Below, piece by piece: positions 1-13,717 of a stretch of 64,000 nt of DNA. The stretch's first letter is position 1. Every line of letters starts with the position of its first letter. Origin of the DNA: Hemibagrus wyckioides (taxonomy: Eukaryota; Chordata; Actinopteri; Siluriformes; Bagridae); assembly GCF_019097595.1 (NCBI RefSeq), contig NC_080726.1, positions 17,087,705-17,151,704 on the forward strand. Reading direction: 5' to 3'. The notes under the pieces were generated by a model, which did no database searches, had not been told where the DNA came from, and saw nothing but the letters and a program-made list of their open reading frames with translations. Made by a program: the position numbers and the translations under genes.

Positions 1-390
1 ACATGAAGGTTGGCAGCTCCGCCTTGGGAGCTGTGGTGAGAACAGAACACTGAAGCATGGTGATGGGAGCATCATGTGGTGGAGAAACTTTTTTTCAGCA
101 GAGATTGGACAACTAGCCAGGACTGAAGGCATGATGGATATAGCCAAATACAGGACAATCTGAGAAGAAAGCCAGTTTAAGTTTGCTAGAGACTCTTCAG
201 CAGATGTCCAGCTTCCAGAAGGACAACAGATTTATACTGCACTGATTCAGAACATGTTAGAATAGATCGATCAAAGCCCAGACCTCAGTCTGATCAAGAA
301 CCTGAAGATTAGTGTTGAGTAAGTGCATGAAGAATAAGCAATTATAACAAGGTCCAGATGTGCACAGCTGGTAGAAGGTTCTAGATCTGG
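1..390 (+). mobile_element. Degenerate Tc1/mariner transposase fragment (C-terminal half)
   Basis: Around base 55 the plus strand reads HGDGSIMWWRNFFS, a decayed form of the Tc1 transposase stretch HGGGSVMVWGCFSA. Around 265-310 it reads QSPDLSLIKNLK, a decayed form of [12 protein letters not shown], in which the catalytic glutamate has become lysine. Stop codons and frameshifts lie between these landmarks, so it is a dead fossil. It continues off the left edge of the window and sits inside a numbl intron. The right boundary is approximate and I could not find a terminal inverted repeat. Confidence 0.6.
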
Positions 391-430
391 TTCAAGGGGC
401 TTGAATATTTATGCAGCCTGCAATATTTTA

Positions 431-592
431 TGCATTTACATTTCTGGCATTTGGTAGACATCCTTATCCAGAGCAACTTAAAATTTACTTACAATTGAGG
501 GTTAAGGGCCTTGTACAAGGGCCAAGCAGTGGCAGCTTGGTGGACCACAACCTTCCAATCAGTAGTCCAACAACTTAACCACTAAGCTACCA
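431..592. repeat. Dispersed teleost repeat fragment
   Basis: The segment has the recognisable order 'catttggtagacatcctt', 'atccagagcaactt', 'gggttaagggccttg', 'agtggcagcttggtgg', 'agtccaacaacttaaccact'. I recognise this as a repeat seen very often in fish genomes. I am not sure of its class (SINE-like or DNA-transposon tail). There is no coding potential. Confidence 0.5.
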
Positions 593-2052
593 CATACCTT
601 CAAATGTTTTTGTAAAACAAAAGGAGGAACTTCTAGGCAGGATCGTTTGCAGAGCTACAGAACATGTCTGCTTCTAAGTGACTGAATAAATTCTTCAAAA
701 ATAAATCAGTTCTTCAGCACAGACGGCCAAGAGCTGAATCAGACATTTCTTCTCATATTCAGTTTCTTAGCCTTTCCTCCTCTCTGTAAACGCATCCCAG
801 CACATCTTTCCCAGGAATGTCTCAGCCCCTGGTCCCATGATCCATGATCCCATGAGCCACACATGTTCCCAGGATTTCAACTCTGGCTTGTGTTCACACT
901 TATTCATTCCCAGGTACTGACTGGTCCTGGGGGATTGAGTAGAGTGAACTGTGCTCTGGTGTAGATTTCTCCTCGGGTTATTTTAGAGTGTTGTTTTGTG
1001 AAATGTTTGCATATTTTAGCCTTATATAATAACCAGAAGAAGAAGAAGCTGTTATTTTATCACATAAACGTCACAGCACAGTGAAATTCCTTTCTTAAGA
1101 TATCCCAGCTTGTTACGAAGCTGCGGTCAGAGCGCAGGGTCAGGCGCCAGAGGTCAGCAATGAAACAGCTCCACAGTGGAAATTATGGAATTATGGAAAT
1201 ACAGGAGCTTAAACCCCTGAGCTTCTGTTCAGTGACCCTGACCTAGTGCTGCACCACAATTACACAATAATCTAATATTCATCCTGAAGTGAGGAGCAGA
1301 AAAACCCACACAGTAAAATATAAATCTCAGATTCAGACACAGAACTCTGTCTAACCTGAGAGAGGAACAAAGCACCTTTAGGGGCAGAATTCATTTGGAA
1401 AAGGTGTGTTTTATGTTATGAGATGATGTGAGCACTGAGGAGAAGGTCCATTAGAGAATTACATCTGTGTCTCCCTGAGACTCGCGAAGCCTCGAGCTAC
1501 TGATGAAAACCAGGCTGAATTTAATTATGTTTATCTCTCTACAGTGAGACCTTCATTAATGGTACTGAAGCTCAGCTTCTCTTCTGGATTCCTTTTTTCT
1601 GTTTCACATATTCCATGTTCAAGTGTCAGCTTGTGTCATAAATATTGGCACCTGTCTTAAATACATAAAGAATATAAAGAAACCGGTTGTAAGCATGAGT
1701 GCTTGCTATTATAGCTATTACTAAAATGGGTGTATGCACAGTTCTGGCCGTGTGGAGGTTTTGGCCCTCGTCCCAGCACTGCAAGCATGTTATTGACTTT
1801 TAAAGCTTTTACCGCACAGACTATAGCTGACCTACTTCAACACAAGGCCATTTAGCCTCATGGACATGCCCATTAAATTATCACTCTCCTGTCCTTCTGT
1901 CTATCCGACTATCCTACACTGCACTTCCTCTCCTCTAATGAAGCGCTCTGAGAAGTGAAGGCTAGATAACAATAACATTATTGTGTTTTATCAGGGTTCA
2001 TCAGCAAAGCGAGTCTGTCAGCCGAAAAAACAAGGAGGGTTCAGGTTCCTAC
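593..2052 (-). other. numbl intron sequence, no exon seen
   Basis: This lies downstream of the splice donor of the numbl exon at 2053 and so is intronic. I looked for the next numbl exon (the PTB-domain stretch beginning YLGHVEV) on the minus strand and did not find it, so it must lie further left. The sequence is AT-rich and otherwise featureless. Confidence 0.5.
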
Positions 2053-2178
2053 CCTGACAGCGAAGCTGCATTTGCCCTTGCGCACGGCTTCTTCGTCGGC
2101 CTGCCACTGGTGTGGTCTGCTGGCCTCAGGCACGTAGGTCGGCTTCTTTCTGCGCAAACTCTGACGCAGCTTATTCAT
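2053..2178 (-). CDS. numbl: numbl, first coding exon (Numb-like adaptor; gene continues off the left edge)
   Basis: NUMBL is a cytoplasmic adaptor with a phosphotyrosine-binding (PTB) domain that antagonises Notch and acts in endocytic sorting, mainly in neural cells. Read on the minus strand, 2178 to 2053 encodes 42 residues beginning [20 protein letters not shown] and ending GKCSFAVR. This is nearly identical to the human NUMBL/NUMB N-terminus; the QSLRR and [12 protein letters not shown] forms match NUMBL better than NUMB. The frame ends at a donor (AGG|GTAGGA, GT at 2052-2051) in phase 0. The exon starts at about 2203 after a pyrimidine-rich acceptor ending CCGCAG, leaving a 25-nt untranslated leader before the ATG. 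The acceptor is followed by two more CAGs (a NAGNAG-type site). The remaining PTB exons are off the window and the upstream non-coding exon was not located. The neighbour coq8b on the same strand agrees with human 19q13.2. Confidence 0.88.
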
Positions 2179-2203
2179 CTCCAAACTCTCAGGCTCCCTG
2201 CTG

Positions 2204-4568
2204 CTGCGGAGGGAAACGGAGCGAGAGATTAGTCATGTTCGTCTCTAAGCCTAGGTCACAAGTCATACAATTTCCTGAACATGTTGTACAATGTTTTTCT
2301 GCCATAATTCCTGCACCACATATTGATATTAATTCATGATTCTGTGCTGGAGTGGTGGAAATGGAGGGTTTGATGATTGTTATTGTCACACCCTGTCACA
2401 CCTATTGTTTCAAACCCTGAATGGTATTTGGGGGGAAAAAAGACTTTCTTCATGATCAGATGGAGTTTGTAATGTTTTGTCTGTTGCTCCCATTATGCCG
2501 CTTCACACTTTATTGTCTCTTTGTTCAATTCTAAGTTTCTACAACCTCATGTATGATATTTTAGCTGCTAGCTGCTCACTCTCAGTGCCTTCCATCAGAA
2601 AACACTTTCTATATAAACACTATAATTAGGCCTTTCATACTGTCCTTTCATTTGTGTTGGTAATTTCAAGTGTAATAAAACACGACAAATTCCAAACAGT
2701 TCCTTGTAAAAAATGCTGACTGAGGCGATTTCCGCACCAAAGCCACATAAACATGAAGAAAAAACGACAAACAAAACACACACTTTTACAGAAAACACAG
2801 TCACAAGCAGTCGATGCTAATTGGTGTCATTGATGTTAGCGATGTCGTTATTGTCTGCTCACATTGTTCAATGTTTTTTTTTTTTGCTCGTATGCTTTTA
2901 CACTGCACCACACTCTGAGTCCAAATACACAGGCTTCCTTCAGTGGACACACACACTGTTGTGTAGTAAAAATTACAGCAAATGCTCCCGTGCACACAGA
3001 CCAACACGCGTCCCACTTCCATCACAAATCTGTTTTTAAATCAGACTTCTGCATGAGCGGAAAAATCAGCAGCAGCAGCCATCGTGTCCAAGCTTTTATC
3101 GGACATGCAGGACACAAAAATCCGACTTTTTCTTTTTAAAGTTTCCATGTATGGTTCACACACTGCTGCAATGCACCTCGCTGCGGCAGGATTCTGAACC
3201 CCACTGACTGCATCACATACACACACACACGCACACACACCAACAGATTTTACCAGCTGGATTAACTCTGGGAAGTCAGAACTTGGAATTACAGCATTTT
3301 TGTCTTCTTTGTGTTTGAGCTACATAAATAAACAGGGGATAAAATTTATTTCATTTACGAGTTTTGTTAGCAGAAATGTCAGCAGCTAACTGTGAGGATC
3401 GATGTGTATTTACTTCCTTACAACAACGAACTAAATAAAATACAGTCAGCGGTACAGATTTAACCCCATCATATGGGGAGACCTGTCAAGTCGGAATTCC
3501 AAGTTTCTTTTTCTGAGAAATTCCAGGAAATAGATTAGCTTTTCCGACAGGTTTGTGGAAACGCTGATAAACCTCGATGAAAAGCCGCACTACAGCAGTC
3601 TTACTGCACACACTCAGCTCACAACGCGCATGTCTGTGAAGCCGTGTGGAGGAGTGTGTTCACACTCACACTAAAACACCACTTCCTGTACTAATCCCAC
3701 TCTCTACTTTAACACACGAGCTGAGCACAGAGTTGGCTTGAAGAAAGAGAGATCTAGAGAGGAAGAAGAAAAAGAAAGAAAGAAAAAGAGAGAGGGAATA
3801 AATAAACAAATTAGGACAGGAGGAGAAGTGGGCAGCAGTCCATCTGATCTGATTGAGGTCACTGTTCCTCAATTCCTGGCCTGCTCTCTGCTGTGATGCC
3901 AGACCCTCATCAACGACGAGTGAAACATCTCCACACTCTGCTAGAGTCAGGCGGCAGGGTGCAGGATCGACTACGCAAAGTAGCAGGAGCCAAAAGCAAA
4001 TCTCATGAGAAACTAGCTATTTACTGTTAGAGTGAGTCACTGAGGAGGAAAACTCGCTCAAAACACGTCACTGCGCTCACCAGCGCCACCCAAAGACGTG
4101 AGCTCAGCACCAAATGGGAACCAGCTGGAGTCTGGGAAGAATCACAAAACAACAGATGAAGGAATGAGAGCTGGCAATCACACAACTTTACATCTCTCAG
4201 GCACAGACAGCACACGCCTTCACCAGAGCCAACAGTCTTTACTAATGAATATAAAAACTACACAACAGCAGACTGTACACTCAGAGACAACAACAAAATG
4301 TACACACAGTGTTTTCACTTCATTTGGTCTCTGTGAACACACTCACATCCTGCTGAATGACCAGATACACAAGCCTTCAGATAGCAACTGATTGGTTGTT
4401 GTTCAATTATCTCCGCTTGTTGTTGTTTTATGTCAAATGTAACAACCCTACAGCCCCCAATAAAGCGCCGTCAGTACACTAAAACTTCAACATAATTGTG
4501 ATTAACATACTCAACTCATAAACCTCTTATCAACACAGCAGAAGTGTGATGACACATATAATAACATA
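2204..4568. other. Non-coding, probably numbl 5' intron
   Basis: No conserved coding exon is visible on either strand. There is a short (CA)n at about 3217-3240 and a purine-rich tract at about 3744-3800. Because the numbl exon has a splice acceptor, the numbl promoter must lie to the right, so this is probably intron. I found no convincing promoter or exon in it. Confidence 0.4.
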
Positions 4569-4968
<400 letters not shown>

Positions 4969-5545
4969 GGACAAAAACAAAAAAATCCAAATTAACTAGA
5001 GGAGACAATTAATCATAAATAATAAGATGACATTTACACTAAACTGTAATAAATAATGAATAAACTAAATAAACAATGTACTAGTGCTGTGCTACAGCTT
5101 GTGCTTAGAAATAACTCGTGAGATGTCTCTCTGTAGAAAAAGTCCTGAAGAAATACAGTTGATAAAATGATCAGATTTGTGCCACGCCCGCTTTGGGTTT
5201 AAACACAGAGACAGAGACAGGCATCGAGTTTCAGCCAAGCAAACCTTTCTAGCTGAGAAATTCAATGATTAATCACTCAGATAATCCTGTTTCTCAGAAA
5301 TGAATGGGATCAGACAGTGATTTGCTTTACGGTGATTGATTACGTGAATATCTCTTCCTGGTGTTTTTGCTTCAGTAACTGATTTTTACACAGCTAATCG
5401 ATTCTCTGACACTGTAGCCTGAGGACAGTCGCTTTACCCACACTGACATTTCCTTCCTCTCATGCTGAGATGTAACTGCAACAGATTATTTGATTTGAAG
5501 GACCATTTTATTTCAGTTTCTATCACTTTTCTTAGACGGTTCACT

Positions 5546-5548
<3 letters not shown>

Positions 5549-5599
<51 letters not shown>
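5549..5599. repeat. (TA)n microsatellite
   Basis: An uninterrupted alternation of T and A for about 51 bp. Such tracts are length-polymorphic and can extrude as cruciforms. Confidence 0.95.
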
Positions 5600-5603
<4 letters not shown>

Positions 5604-6292
5604 ACTAAACGCACCCTGAAATTTAAGCTGACAGTCTCCGATTTTTATTCATCTTGATGTTATCCAGCGTACAGAGCAGATCCGTCAATACATCATCACA
5701 TCACATTTATTTATTTATTCAGTGCCTTTTTCTCCACAGTGTCGTGTGTTAGCGGCGTGTAAAACCACTTCAGCTAAGTGTCCTGTACATTAGCCGCTCC
5801 AGCTCACAGTGTGGAGATTCACTGCGTGTTCTCTCTCCATTAGCTGTGTGTAAATCTGCTCCTTGGGGTTTTATCTCCTCTTCAAATGACAGTGATGCAG
5901 CAAGTTATATTTGTGTCACATCCTATATGTTAGAGTCCGTTATTGATCGCTCTCTCTCTGTAATGACCTGATGTTTATCTCTGCTGTGGTTCTAGTAAGT
6001 ATCACTTGAATGATCCTTTACGTTTACCGTGAAGACTCTGGCTAGGGAAGAGAGGATACGGGCCAAGACAGCCACACTGTGGGTTACAACGGACTGAATC
6101 TCAAGAAAACACTGTTGTTACTTAAATAATCACTCTTTCTCTCTCTCTTTCTCACACACACACAAACACACAACACACACACACGCAATAGTAGGAGGGG
6201 TAAATGAACTCTCACTCTGACAACTTCCACAGAATCAGTGAAGCGAGTTACTGCAGTACAAGAGAGAGAAAAACGACCGCAGCTCATTTCAA

Positions 6293-6338
6293 CAACACAC
6301 ACACACACACACACACATACACACACACACACACACAG
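6293..6338. repeat. (CA)n microsatellite
   Basis: About 46 bp of CA dinucleotides with a single 'cata' interruption. Confidence 0.93.
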
Positions 6339-6576
6339 AGCCTGTAAAATGTTCAACACTAGAGGTTTCTCGACATGGGAACTGCTTGATGTCTTCAAGA
6401 GAACAAAATAAGACAAACAATTTCTTGCATCAGCAAGTGAATTTTCAAGAAAATATAAACTCAGCATTACGCAGCCGGGCCATTAGTCACGATGACCTCA
6501 TTCAGAGAAAGTCCCTCACAGCCCTTACTGGAAAATACAACAAGATGCTGACAGCAGAGAGCTGATGACAAAGAAG

Positions 6577-7663
6577 AGTGTTACTCTACACAACTCAAGA
6601 GCAACGTTACACTACACAGAGCAGAAATAACAACGTTACACTACACAGAGCAGAAATAACAACGTTACACTACACAGAGCAGAAATAACAACGTTACACT
6701 ACACAGAGCAGAAATAACAACGTTACACTACACAGAGCAGAAATAACAATGTTACACTACACAGAGCAGAAATAACAACGTTACACTACACAGAGCAGAA
6801 ATAACAACGTTACACTACACAGAGCAGAAATAACAACGTTACACTACACAGAGCAGAAATAACAACGTTACACTACACAGAGCAGAAATAACAACGTTAC
6901 ACTACACAGAGCAGAAATAACAATGTTACACTACACAGAGCAGAAATAACAACGTTACACTACACAGAGCAGAAATAACAACGTTACACTACACAGAGCA
7001 GAAATAACAACGTTACACTACACAGAGCAGAAATAATGTTACACTACACAGAGCAGAAATAACAATGTTACACTACACAGAGCAGAAATAACAACGTTAC
7101 ACTACACAGAGCAGAAATAACAACGTTACACTACACAGAGCAGAAATAACAACGTTACACTACACAGAGCAGAAATAACAATGTTACACTACACAGAGCA
7201 GAAATAACAACGTTACACTACACAGAGCAGAAATAACAACGTTACACTACACAGAGCAGAAATAACAACGTTACACTACACAGAGCAGAAATAACAACGT
7301 TACACTACACAGAGCAGAAATAACAACGTTACACTACACAGAGCAGAAATAACAACGTTACACTACACAGAGCAGAAATAACAATGTTACACTACACAGA
7401 GCAGAAATAACAACGTTACACTACACAGAGCAGAAATAACAACGTTACACTACACAGAGCAGAAATAACAATGTTACACTACACAGAGCAGAAATAACAA
7501 CGTTACACTACACAGAGCAGAAATAACAACGTTACACTACACAGAGCAGAAATAATGTTACACTACACAGAGCAGAAATAACAATGTTACACTACACAGA
7601 GCAGAAATAACAACGTTACACTACACAGAGCAGAAATAACAATGTTACACTACACAAGTGAGA
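6577..7663. repeat. 29-bp minisatellite array (about 37 units)
   Basis: Unit period is 29 bp, with core 'gttacactacacagagcag' followed by 'aaataacaac'. Units are nearly identical; the common variant changes 'caacgtt' to 'caatgtt', so the only CpG in the unit is lost by C-to-T, and at about 7036 and 7555 a short deletion gives 'aataatgtt'. The first unit (about 6577-6603) is different: it reads 'agtgttactctacacaactc', which is the form of the neighbouring 30-bp array. No unit carries a sensible coding signal. Confidence 0.95.
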
Positions 7664-7741
7664 CAATGCAGAACTGCTTTACACTGTAATCCTGGGAATG
7701 AGAAGAAATGAGATATGCTAAAGCTAAAAAACAAAAGAAAT

Positions 7742-10700
7742 GTGTTACACTACACAACTCAGAACAGAACAGTGTTACACTACACAACTCAGAACAGAAC
7801 AGTGTTACACTACACACCTCAGAACAGAACAGTGTTACACTACACAACTCAGAACAGAACAGTGTTACACTACACAACTCAGAACAGAACAGTGTTACAC
7901 TACACAACTCAGACCAGAACAGTGTTACACTACACAACTCAGAACAGAACAGTGTTACACTACACAACTCAGAACAGAACAATGTTACACTACACAACTC
8001 AGAACAGAACAGTGTTACACTACACAACTCAGAACAGAAAAGTGTTACACTACACAACTCAGAACAGAACAATGTTACACTACACAACTCAGAACAGAAC
8101 AGTGTTACACTACACAACTCAGAACAGAACAGTGTTACACTACACAACTCAGAACAGAACAGTGTTACACTACACAACTCAGAATAGAACAATGTTACAG
8201 TACACAACTCAGAACAGAACAGTGTTACACTACACAACTCAGAACAGAAGTATTACACTACACAACTCAGAACAGAACAGTGTTACACTACACAACTCAG
8301 AACAGAACAGTGTTACACTACACAACTCAGAACAGAACAGTGTTACACTACACAACTCAGAACAGAACAATGTTACACTACACAACTCAGAACAGAACAG
8401 TGTTACACTACACAAATCAGAACAGAACAGTGTTACACTACACAACTCAGAACAGAACAGTGTTACACTACACAACTCAGAACAGAACAGTGTTACACTA
8501 CACACCTCAACAGTGTTACACTACACAAATCAGAACAGAACAGTGTTACACTACACAAATCAGAACAGAACAGTGTTACACTACACAACTCAACGTGTTA
8601 CACTACACAACTCAACGTGTTACACTACACAACTCATACCAGAATAGTGTTACACTACACAACTCATTATAGAAGTGTTACACTACACAACTCATTGTAG
8701 AACAGTGTTACACTACACAACTCATTATAGAACAGTGTTACACTACACAACTCAGAACAGAACAGTGTTACACTACACAACTCAGAACAAAACAGTGTTA
8801 CACTACACAAATCAGAACAGAACAGTGTTACACTACACAAATCAGACCAGAACAGTGTTACACTACACAACTCAGAACAGAAGTATTACACTACACAACT
8901 CAGAACAGAACAGTGTTACACTACACAACTCAGAACAGAACAGTGTTACACTACACAACTCAGAACAGAAGTATTACACTACACAACTCAGAACAGAACA
9001 GTGTTACACTACACACCTCAGAACAGAACAGTGTTACACTACACAACTCAGAACAGAACAGTGTTACACTACACACCTCAGAACAGAACAGTGTTACACT
9101 ACACAACTCAGAACAGTGTTACACTACACAACTCAGAACAGAACAGTGTTACACTACACAACTCAGAACAGAACAGTGTTACACTACACAACTCAGAACA
9201 GAACAGTGTTACACTACACACCTCAGAACAGAACAGTGTTACACTACACAACTCAGAACAGTGTTACACTACACAACTCAGAACAGAACAGTGTTACACT
9301 ACACAACTCAGACCAGAACAGTGTTACACTACACAACTCAGAACAGAACAGTGTTACACTACACAACTCAGACCAGAACAGTGTTACACTACACAACTCA
9401 GAACAGAACAGTGTTACACTACACAACTCAGAACAGAACAATGTTACACTACACAACTCAGAACAGAACAGTGTTACACTACACAACTCAGAACAGAAAA
9501 GTGTTACACTACACAACTCAGAACAGAACAATGTTACACTACACAACTCAGAACAGAACAGTGTTACACTACACAACTCAGAACAGAACAGTGTTACACT
9601 ACACAACTCAGAACAGAACAGTGTTACACTACACAACTCAGAATAGAACAATGTTACACTACACAACTCAGAACAGAACAGTGTTACACTACACAACTCA
9701 GAACAGAACAATGTTACACTACACAACTCAGAACAGAACAGTGTTACACTACACAACTCAGAACAGAAGTATTACACTACACAACTCAGAACAGAACAGT
9801 GTTACACTACACAACTCAGAACAGAACAGTGTTACACTACACAACTCAGAACAGAACAGTGTTACACTACACAACTCAGAACAGAACAATGTTACACTAC
9901 ACAACTCAGAACAGAACAGTGTTACACTACACAAATCAGAACAGAACAGTGTTACACTACACAACTCATTATAGAACAGTGTTACACTACACAACTCAGA
10001 ACAGAACAGTGTTACACTACACAACTCAGACCAGAACAGTGTTACACTACACACCTCAACAGTGTTACACTACACAAATCAGAACAGAACAGTGTTACAC
10101 TACACAAATCAGAACAGAACAGTGTTACACTACACAACTCAACGTGTTACACTACACAACTCAACGTGTTACACTACACAACTCAGACCAGAATAGTGTT
10201 ACACTACACAACTCATTATAGAAGTGTTACACTACACAACTCATTGTAGAACAGTGTTACACTACACAACTCATTATAGAACAGTGTTACACTACACAAC
10301 TCAGAACAGAACAGTGTTACACTACACAACTCAGAACAAAACAGTGTTACACTACACAAATCAGAACAGAACAGTGTTACACTACACAAATCAGAACAGA
10401 ACAGTGTTACACTACACAACTCAGACCAGAACAGTGTTACACTACACAACTCAGAACAGAAGTATTACACTACACAACTCAGAACAGAACAGTGTTACAC
10501 TACACAACTCAGAACAGAACAGTGTTACACTACACAACTCAGAACAGAAGTATTACACTACACAACTCAGAACAGAACAGTGTTACACTACACAACTCAG
10601 AACAGAACAGTGTTACACTACACAACTCAGACCAGAACAGTGTTACACTACACAACTCAGAACAGAACAGTGTTACACTACACAACTCAGAACAGAACAG

Positions 10701-12926
10701 TGTTACACTACACAACTCAGAACAGAACAGTGTTACACTACACAACTCAGAACAGAACAGTGTTACACTACACAACTCATTATAGAACAGTGTTACACGA
10801 CACAACTCAGAACAGAACAGTGTTACACTACACAACTCAGAACAAAACAGTGTTACACTACACAAATCAGAACAGAACAGTGTTACACTACACAAATCAG
10901 ACCAGAACAGTGTTACACTACACAACTCAGACCAGAACAGTGTTACACTACACAACTCAGAACAGAAGTATTACACTACACAACTCAGAACAGAACAGTG
11001 TTACACTACACAACTCAGAACAGAACAGTGTTACACTACACAACTCAGACCAGAACAGTGTTACACTACACAACTCATTATAGAACAGTGTTACACTACA
11101 CAACTCAGAACAGAACAGTGTTACACTACACAACTCATTATAGAACAATGTTACACTACACAACTCAGAACAGAACAGTGTTACACTACACACCTCAGAA
11201 CAGAAGTGTTACACTACACAACTCAACAGTGTTACACTACACAACTCAGAACAGAACAGTGTTACACTACACAACTCAGAACAGAACAGTGTTACACTAC
11301 ACAACTCAACAGTGTTACACTACACAACTCATTATAGAACAGTGTTACACTACACAACTCATTATAGAACAGTGTTACATTACACAACTCAGAACAGAAC
11401 AGTGTTACACTACACAACTCATTATAGAACAGTGTTACACTACACAACTCAGAACAGTGTTACACTACACAACTCAGAACAGAACAGTGTTACACTACAC
11501 AACTCAACAGTGTTACACTACACAACTCATTATAGAACAGTGTTACACTACACAACTCATTATAGAACAGTGTTACACTACACAACTCAGAACAGAACAA
11601 TGTTACACTACACAACTCATTATAGAACAGTGTTACACTACACAACTCATTATAGAACAGTGTTACACTACACAACTCAGAACAGAACAATGTTACACTA
11701 CACAACTCATTATAGAACAGTGTTATACTACACAACTCAGAATAGAACAATGTTACACCACACAACTCAGAATAGAACAATGTTACACTACACAACTCAG
11801 AACAGAACAATGTTACACTACACAACTCAGAACAGAACAGTGTTACACTACACAACTCAGAACAGAAGTATTACACTACACAACTCAGAACAGAACAGTG
11901 TTACACTACACAACTCAACAGTGTTACACTACACAACTCAGAACAGAAGTGTTACACTACACAACTCATAACAGAACAGTGTTACACTACACAACTCAGA
12001 ACAGAACAGTGTTACACTACACAACTCAGAACAGAACAGTGTTACACTACACAACTCAGAACAGAACAGTGTTACACTACACAACTCAACAGTGTTACAC
12101 TACACAACTCATTATAGAACAGTGTTACACTACACAACTCAGAACAAAACAGTGTTACACTACACAAATCAGAACAGAACAGTGTTACACTACACAACAC
12201 ATTATAGAACACTGTTACACTACACAACTCAGAACAGAACAATGTTACACTACACAACTCATTATAGAACAGTGTTATACTACACAACTCAGAATAGAAC
12301 AATGTTACACTACACAACTCAGAACAGAACAGTGTTACACTACACAACTCAGAACAGAACAGTGTTACACTACACAACTCAGAACAGAACAATGTTACAC
12401 TACACAACTCAACAGTGTAACACTACACACTCAGAACAGAACAGTGTTACACTACACAACTCAGAACAGAACAGTGTTACACTACACAACTCAGAACAGA
12501 ACAGTGTTACACTACACAACTCAACAGTGTTACACTACACAACTCAGAACAGAACAGTGTTACACTACACAACTCAGAACAAAACAGTGTTACACTACAC
12601 AAATCAGAACAGAACAATGTTACACTACACAACTCAGAACAGAACAATGTTACACTACACAACTCAGAACAGAACAGTGTTACACTACACAACTCAGAAC
12701 AGAACAGTGTTACACTACACAACTCAGAACAGAACAGTGTTACACTACACAACTCAGACCAGAACAGTGTTACACTACACAAATCAAAACAGAACAGTGT
12801 TACACTACACAACTCAGAACAGAACAATGTTACACTACACAACTCAGAACAGAACAGTGTTACACTACACAAATCAGAACAGAACGGATTTACACTACAC
12901 AAGTCAGAACATCTTTACACTACACT
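7742..12926. repeat. 30-bp minisatellite array (about 170 units) with higher-order duplication
   Basis: Unit period is 30 bp, with core 'gttacactacacaactcag' plus 'aacagaacagt'. Recurrent variants include 'cattatagaac' in place of 'cagaacagaac', 'agaccagaac', 'agaagtatt' (2 bp shorter) and 'ctcaacagtg' (short unit). The 30-bp period and the lack of stop codons leave all plus-strand frames open for long distances, giving apparent proteins of up to 961 residues (10224-13109) with repeats such as CYTTQLRTEQ. These have no promoter, splice or codon-bias support and I treat them as artefacts. It shares the 13-bp core GTTACACTACACA with the 29-bp array. Confidence 0.96.
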
Positions 12927-13551
12927 GTTGGGGGAAGTATTACACTGAGTGCAGTAATGTGTGAACTATCAAGTAGCAGTACGGCTCTTCCCACCTGTTT
13001 TTCTGGCTGGCTCACTTTTCCATCTGTCCCTACATTCTGCTCACTCACACACACTCACACACACACACACACACACCTCATGCCCCTAGCTCCTGGACAA
13101 AACAAATAATGAAGAAGGACAATCTGTGTGTGTGTGTGTGTGTGTTTGGAGAGAAGAAATATCTGTTCTGACATTGTGGGGACATTTGGCATGTAAAATT
13201 GCTGCTTTTATCCAAAATCCAGACCTGAAAGTTTCCCTGAGGTTGAGGTTAGGGTAAGAGAGTACAGAGTATAGTCAGCTTTAATTATCTGCTTTAATAA
13301 TTAGACCAAAGGTAGGATATTCTGTCTTGGAGTAATTAGCTTTGGTCATATTTATAGCTAATTGTAATATTGTTTATATATATTTATATTATATATATAA
13401 TTTTTTTACAGCAAAAATGTTAAAAGAAAGTTGTAAGTTGTACCGCATAATATTCTCATGACTGTAAAAAAGGAAACTACACACAAGCAAGAAAGACAAA
13501 AGAGAGAAAAAGACAGAGTGAGAGAACTAGATGAAGAAGGGTTATGTAAGC

Positions 13552-13586
<35 letters not shown>

Positions 13587-13669
13587 GGAAAGGGAGAGAG
13601 AAAGAGAGGGAGGGAGATACAGAGAGAGAGAGACAGAGAGAGAAAGAGAGGGAGGGAGATACAGAGAGC

Positions 13670-13717
<48 letters not shown>

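Larger units (their letters stand above)
4969..6576. other. Non-coding spacer with microsatellites
   Basis: No gene is seen. It contains the (TA)n at 5549-5599, a CT-rich/CA-rich stretch at about 6128-6185 and the (CA)n at 6293-6338. The minus-strand reading frame through 6084-6467 is made largely of the dinucleotide repeats and is not credible as a gene. Confidence 0.4.

Noticed and set aside
4098..4391. 97-residue plus-strand frame
   Set aside because: No recognised homology, no splice context, within probable numbl intron.
10224..13109. 961-residue plus-strand reading frame (and its relatives at 7715-10221)
   Set aside because: It consists of the translated 30-bp repeat. Equally long frames exist in other phases and on the other strand, units with 2-bp shifts do not break it, and no promoter, Kozak context or splice site supports it.
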